Shown one piece after another: positions 62,975 to 64,000 of a stretch of 64,000 nt of DNA. The notes under the pieces were generated by a model. It made no database searches. It was not told the origin of the DNA and saw only the letters and a program-made list of their open reading frames with translations. The DNA comes from JAPPHA01 sp963662815 (GTDB lineage Bacteria; Pseudomonadota; Alphaproteobacteria; Rhodobacterales; Rhodobacteraceae). The stretch lies in contig CAXXWA010000040.1 of NCBI GenBank assembly GCA_963662815.2, forward strand, positions 62,001-126,000, given 5' to 3'. Both the position numbers and the translations under genes were made by a program. Each line of letters begins with the position of its first letter. Position 1 is the first letter of the stretch.

Positions 62975-63339
62975 GGCCCTTCCCCGGCCGCGGGATCGCC
63001 GGCAGCCGGCCGCCCTGTGCGGAGACGGAACCCTACCCTCCGGAGAGCGGCATCCCAGTCTTCGGCTTCCCCGCGCTCCGCGAGCCGCTGGCGCTCGACT
63101 TCCGCCAGCGCGAGGACGGCTGTCTCGATCCGTTCGAGCTTCGCGGCAAGCTCATGGCTTGCCGGGCCCGGCGGCGGCCTGCGCTCGGGACCCGCCGAGC
63201 GCAGGCAGATGAAGCTGGAGATCGACATTCCGGCCGCCTCCGCCCGCTCGCGGATGCGGTTCCATTCGCTGTCCGTCGCCATGACGGACCGAGGCCGCCT
63301 GCGGGGGTCGGATTCGTTTCCGTCTGCTTGCATAGTCAT
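62971..63339 (-). CDS. Small ribbon-helix-helix-like mobilization protein 1
   Basis: A 122-aa protein, first gene of the three-gene operon. The start is taken at ATG 63339 (MTMQADG), with a second ATG at 63333. The longer open frame up to 63501 is unlikely because it reads through the palindromic control region. The motif DSEWNRIRERAEAAGMSISS (then FICL) aligns with both downstream paralogues, and a helical segment LAAKLERIETAVLALAEVER follows. The three genes probably arose by tandem duplication and then diverged strongly outside the motif. Confidence 0.7.
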   Translation of the reverse strand: MTMQADGNESDPRRRPRSVMATDSEWNRIRERAEAAGMSISSFICLRSAGPERRPPPGPASHELAAKLERIETAVLALAEVERQRLAERGEAEDWDAALRRVGFRLRTGRPAAGDPAAGEGP

Positions 63340-63391
63340 GGCGCCGGGATATGCAACCTGAAGACTGGCGACGTCAATCGCGCCAAAACAT

Positions 63392-63408
63392 ACATGGAAT
63401 ATACATGT
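63392..63408. promoter_or_regulatory. Palindromic operator-like site upstream of the RHH operon
   Basis: ACATG-GAATATA-CATGT is an inverted repeat with 5-bp arms and an AT-rich 7-bp centre, about 55 bp before the first RHH gene. RHH proteins commonly bind such sites, so it could be an autoregulatory operator or part of oriT. AT-richness contrasts with the flanks. Confidence 0.5.
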
Positions 63409-63677
63409 GCATCGTTGCGCATGTGCGCCGGATCTCCCGCGCCTGTCGTCGCTATTGCCGCAGGGGACGCATGCATTCGGCGCCCCGTCGCGGCCGCGCA
63501 TCTATGCACGGACTTTTCCGGAAATGCAACTGCGGTCGCCGAATTCCTCGCGCGCGGGACATGTGCGCCTTGTCGGAAAGGCGCTTGCTGGTCGCCGTAA
63601 CATGTTGTAAACAAAGCAGGAAATGGAGGAACGACAGGCGCTGGGCACGGGCCTATGCAAGGGCGCTTTCGAAAATT
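63409..63677. other. Leader region between RHH operon and attR (candidate oriT zone)
   Basis: No gene is supported. This 270-bp non-coding stretch lies between attR and a set of putative relaxosome proteins, the place where an oriT would be expected. I cannot identify a nick-site consensus by eye. Confidence 0.35.
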
Positions 63678-63696
63678 ATGGGTTCACACCAGGAAA
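63678..63696. repeat. attR of the genomic island
   Basis: ATGGGTTCACACCAGGAAA repeats the attL sequence at 38367-38385 with a single mismatch (T for C). Coding sequence of tauE resumes within it. Confidence 0.88.
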
Positions 63697-64000
63697 GGCG
63701 CGCTTGATGCCATTCTTCTGCGGCGCTGGGCTCTGCCGGTATTGCTGGGTGTCGCCGCAGGCAGCGCTGCCGCCCGTATCGCGCCGGCTGAGCTGTTTCA
63801 GATTGTCTTCGCCGGAGTGGCGTCGGTGATGGCGGCGAAGCTGATTTTTGCCAAGCGCCCCTGGGTCTTGAGAGACAGCATGCCAGCGGGGATTGCGACC
63901 GGGCTTTACGGCAGCCTTGTCGGTCTCCTTTCCGCGCTGATGGGCATCGGCGGCGGCGCGATTTCGAACCTCATCCTGACGCTACATGGATTCAGCGTCC
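63685..64000 (+). pseudogene. TauE/SafE-family permease, 3' part (continues beyond the window)
   Basis: From 63685 the frame reads HTRKGALDAILLRRWALPVL, followed by hydrophobic helices and the second-half family motif GLYGSLVGLLSALMGIGGGA, then ISNLILTLHGFSV at the window end. It has no start codon of its own and continues exactly where the 5' part at 38125-38385 stops (…AWAHTRK). Joining the two yields a continuous TauE/SafE protein. Separated by the island, this half is not expected to be translated. Confidence 0.92.

Larger units (their letters stand above)
38386..63696. mobile_element. 25.3-kb integrative mobilizable island with defence cargo, inserted in tauE
   Basis: Borders are defined by the split tauE gene and the 19-bp direct repeats. 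Two overlapping tyrosine recombinases sit next to attL. Near attR are three ribbon-helix-helix-like proteins, and inward of them a PLD nuclease, a MobF relaxase and a coiled-coil protein. Between the modules are a TIR-STAND protein, an EcoRI-type methyltransferase with a DUF262-HNH nuclease, and a GmrSD-like protein, interspersed with IS relics. No coupling protein or mating-pair genes are present, so transfer would need a helper. GC content is visibly lower in the 42-53.5 kb cargo than in the flanking recombinase and relaxase modules. Confidence 0.9.

Noticed and set aside
38386..63696. Self-transmissible ICE
   Set aside because: Apart from the relaxase and its accessories there is no coupling protein, VirB4 or other mating-pair gene in the island.
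38386..63696. Prophage
   Set aside because: No capsid, terminase, portal, tail or lysis gene is visible; transfer genes are of conjugative type.
1..64000. CRISPR array
   Set aside because: No regularly spaced short repeats were seen, and no cas genes.

Overview
The window looks like a chromosomal segment of a GC-rich alphaproteobacterium. The evidence is the alphaproteobacterial-type housekeeping block (heme A synthase CtaA, TrmJ, class 2 PyrD), the Sinorhizobium-like fructose ABC/ROK/kinase cluster and the TRAP-free, ABC-rich catabolic gene content. The order is not fixed by the sequence. A heavy load of insertion sequences, many broken by single-base frameshifts, suggests recent IS expansion.

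Layout. 1-13.5 kb is ordinary chromosome: a thioesterase start, enoyl-CoA hydratase-like protein, M32 carboxypeptidase, ctaA, trmJ, a DUF952 protein, pyrD, a MATE pump with a double-hotdog thioesterase and an SDR, then a Rieske oxygenase with two further SDRs and a lipoprotein. At 13,635-15,783 lies an intact ISAs1-family element that carries a DruA-domain (DUF4338) gene in front of its transposase, bordered by a perfect 10-bp target duplication and sitting in an IS630 relic. 16.2-24.5 kb is a fructose/fructoside operon: binding protein, GH32 hydrolase, class II aldolase, PfkB kinase, FrcK-like kinase, ROK regulator, ABC ATPase and permease. 24.6-27.4 kb holds relics (IS256, Tn3 tnpA, a helicase). 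27.5-30.3 kb is an NMT1/SsuA-type ABC transporter on the minus strand. It was probably once divergent from the FAH hydrolase, beta-hydroxyacid dehydrogenase and TauE genes at 36.1-38.4 kb. Between them are a dead ISKra4, an intact ISKra4 and a second, damaged copy of the ISAs1/DruA element inserted into the end of the intact ISKra4.

The most interesting part is 38,386-63,696, a 25.3-kb island inserted inside the tauE permease gene. The two halves of tauE lie at opposite ends and rejoin in frame. The junctions share a 19-bp direct repeat with one mismatch. Next to attL are two overlapping tyrosine recombinases. The cargo is defence-like: a 1512-aa TIR-STAND protein, an EcoRI-type adenine methyltransferase overlapping a DUF262-HNH nuclease (both frameshifted), a complete GmrSD-like DUF262-DUF1524 protein and a PLD-family nuclease. 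The transfer part is an unusually long MobF relaxase-helicase with a repetitive C-terminal half, a coiled-coil membrane protein in front of it, and three paralogous ribbon-helix-helix-like proteins near attR. I see no coupling protein or type IV secretion genes, so the element looks mobilizable rather than self-transmissible. The defence cargo is visibly lower in GC than the very GC-rich transfer genes, which suggests a mosaic origin. Relics of IS30 (two), IS21 and IS1595 lie between the cargo genes.

No tRNA, rRNA or CRISPR array was seen.
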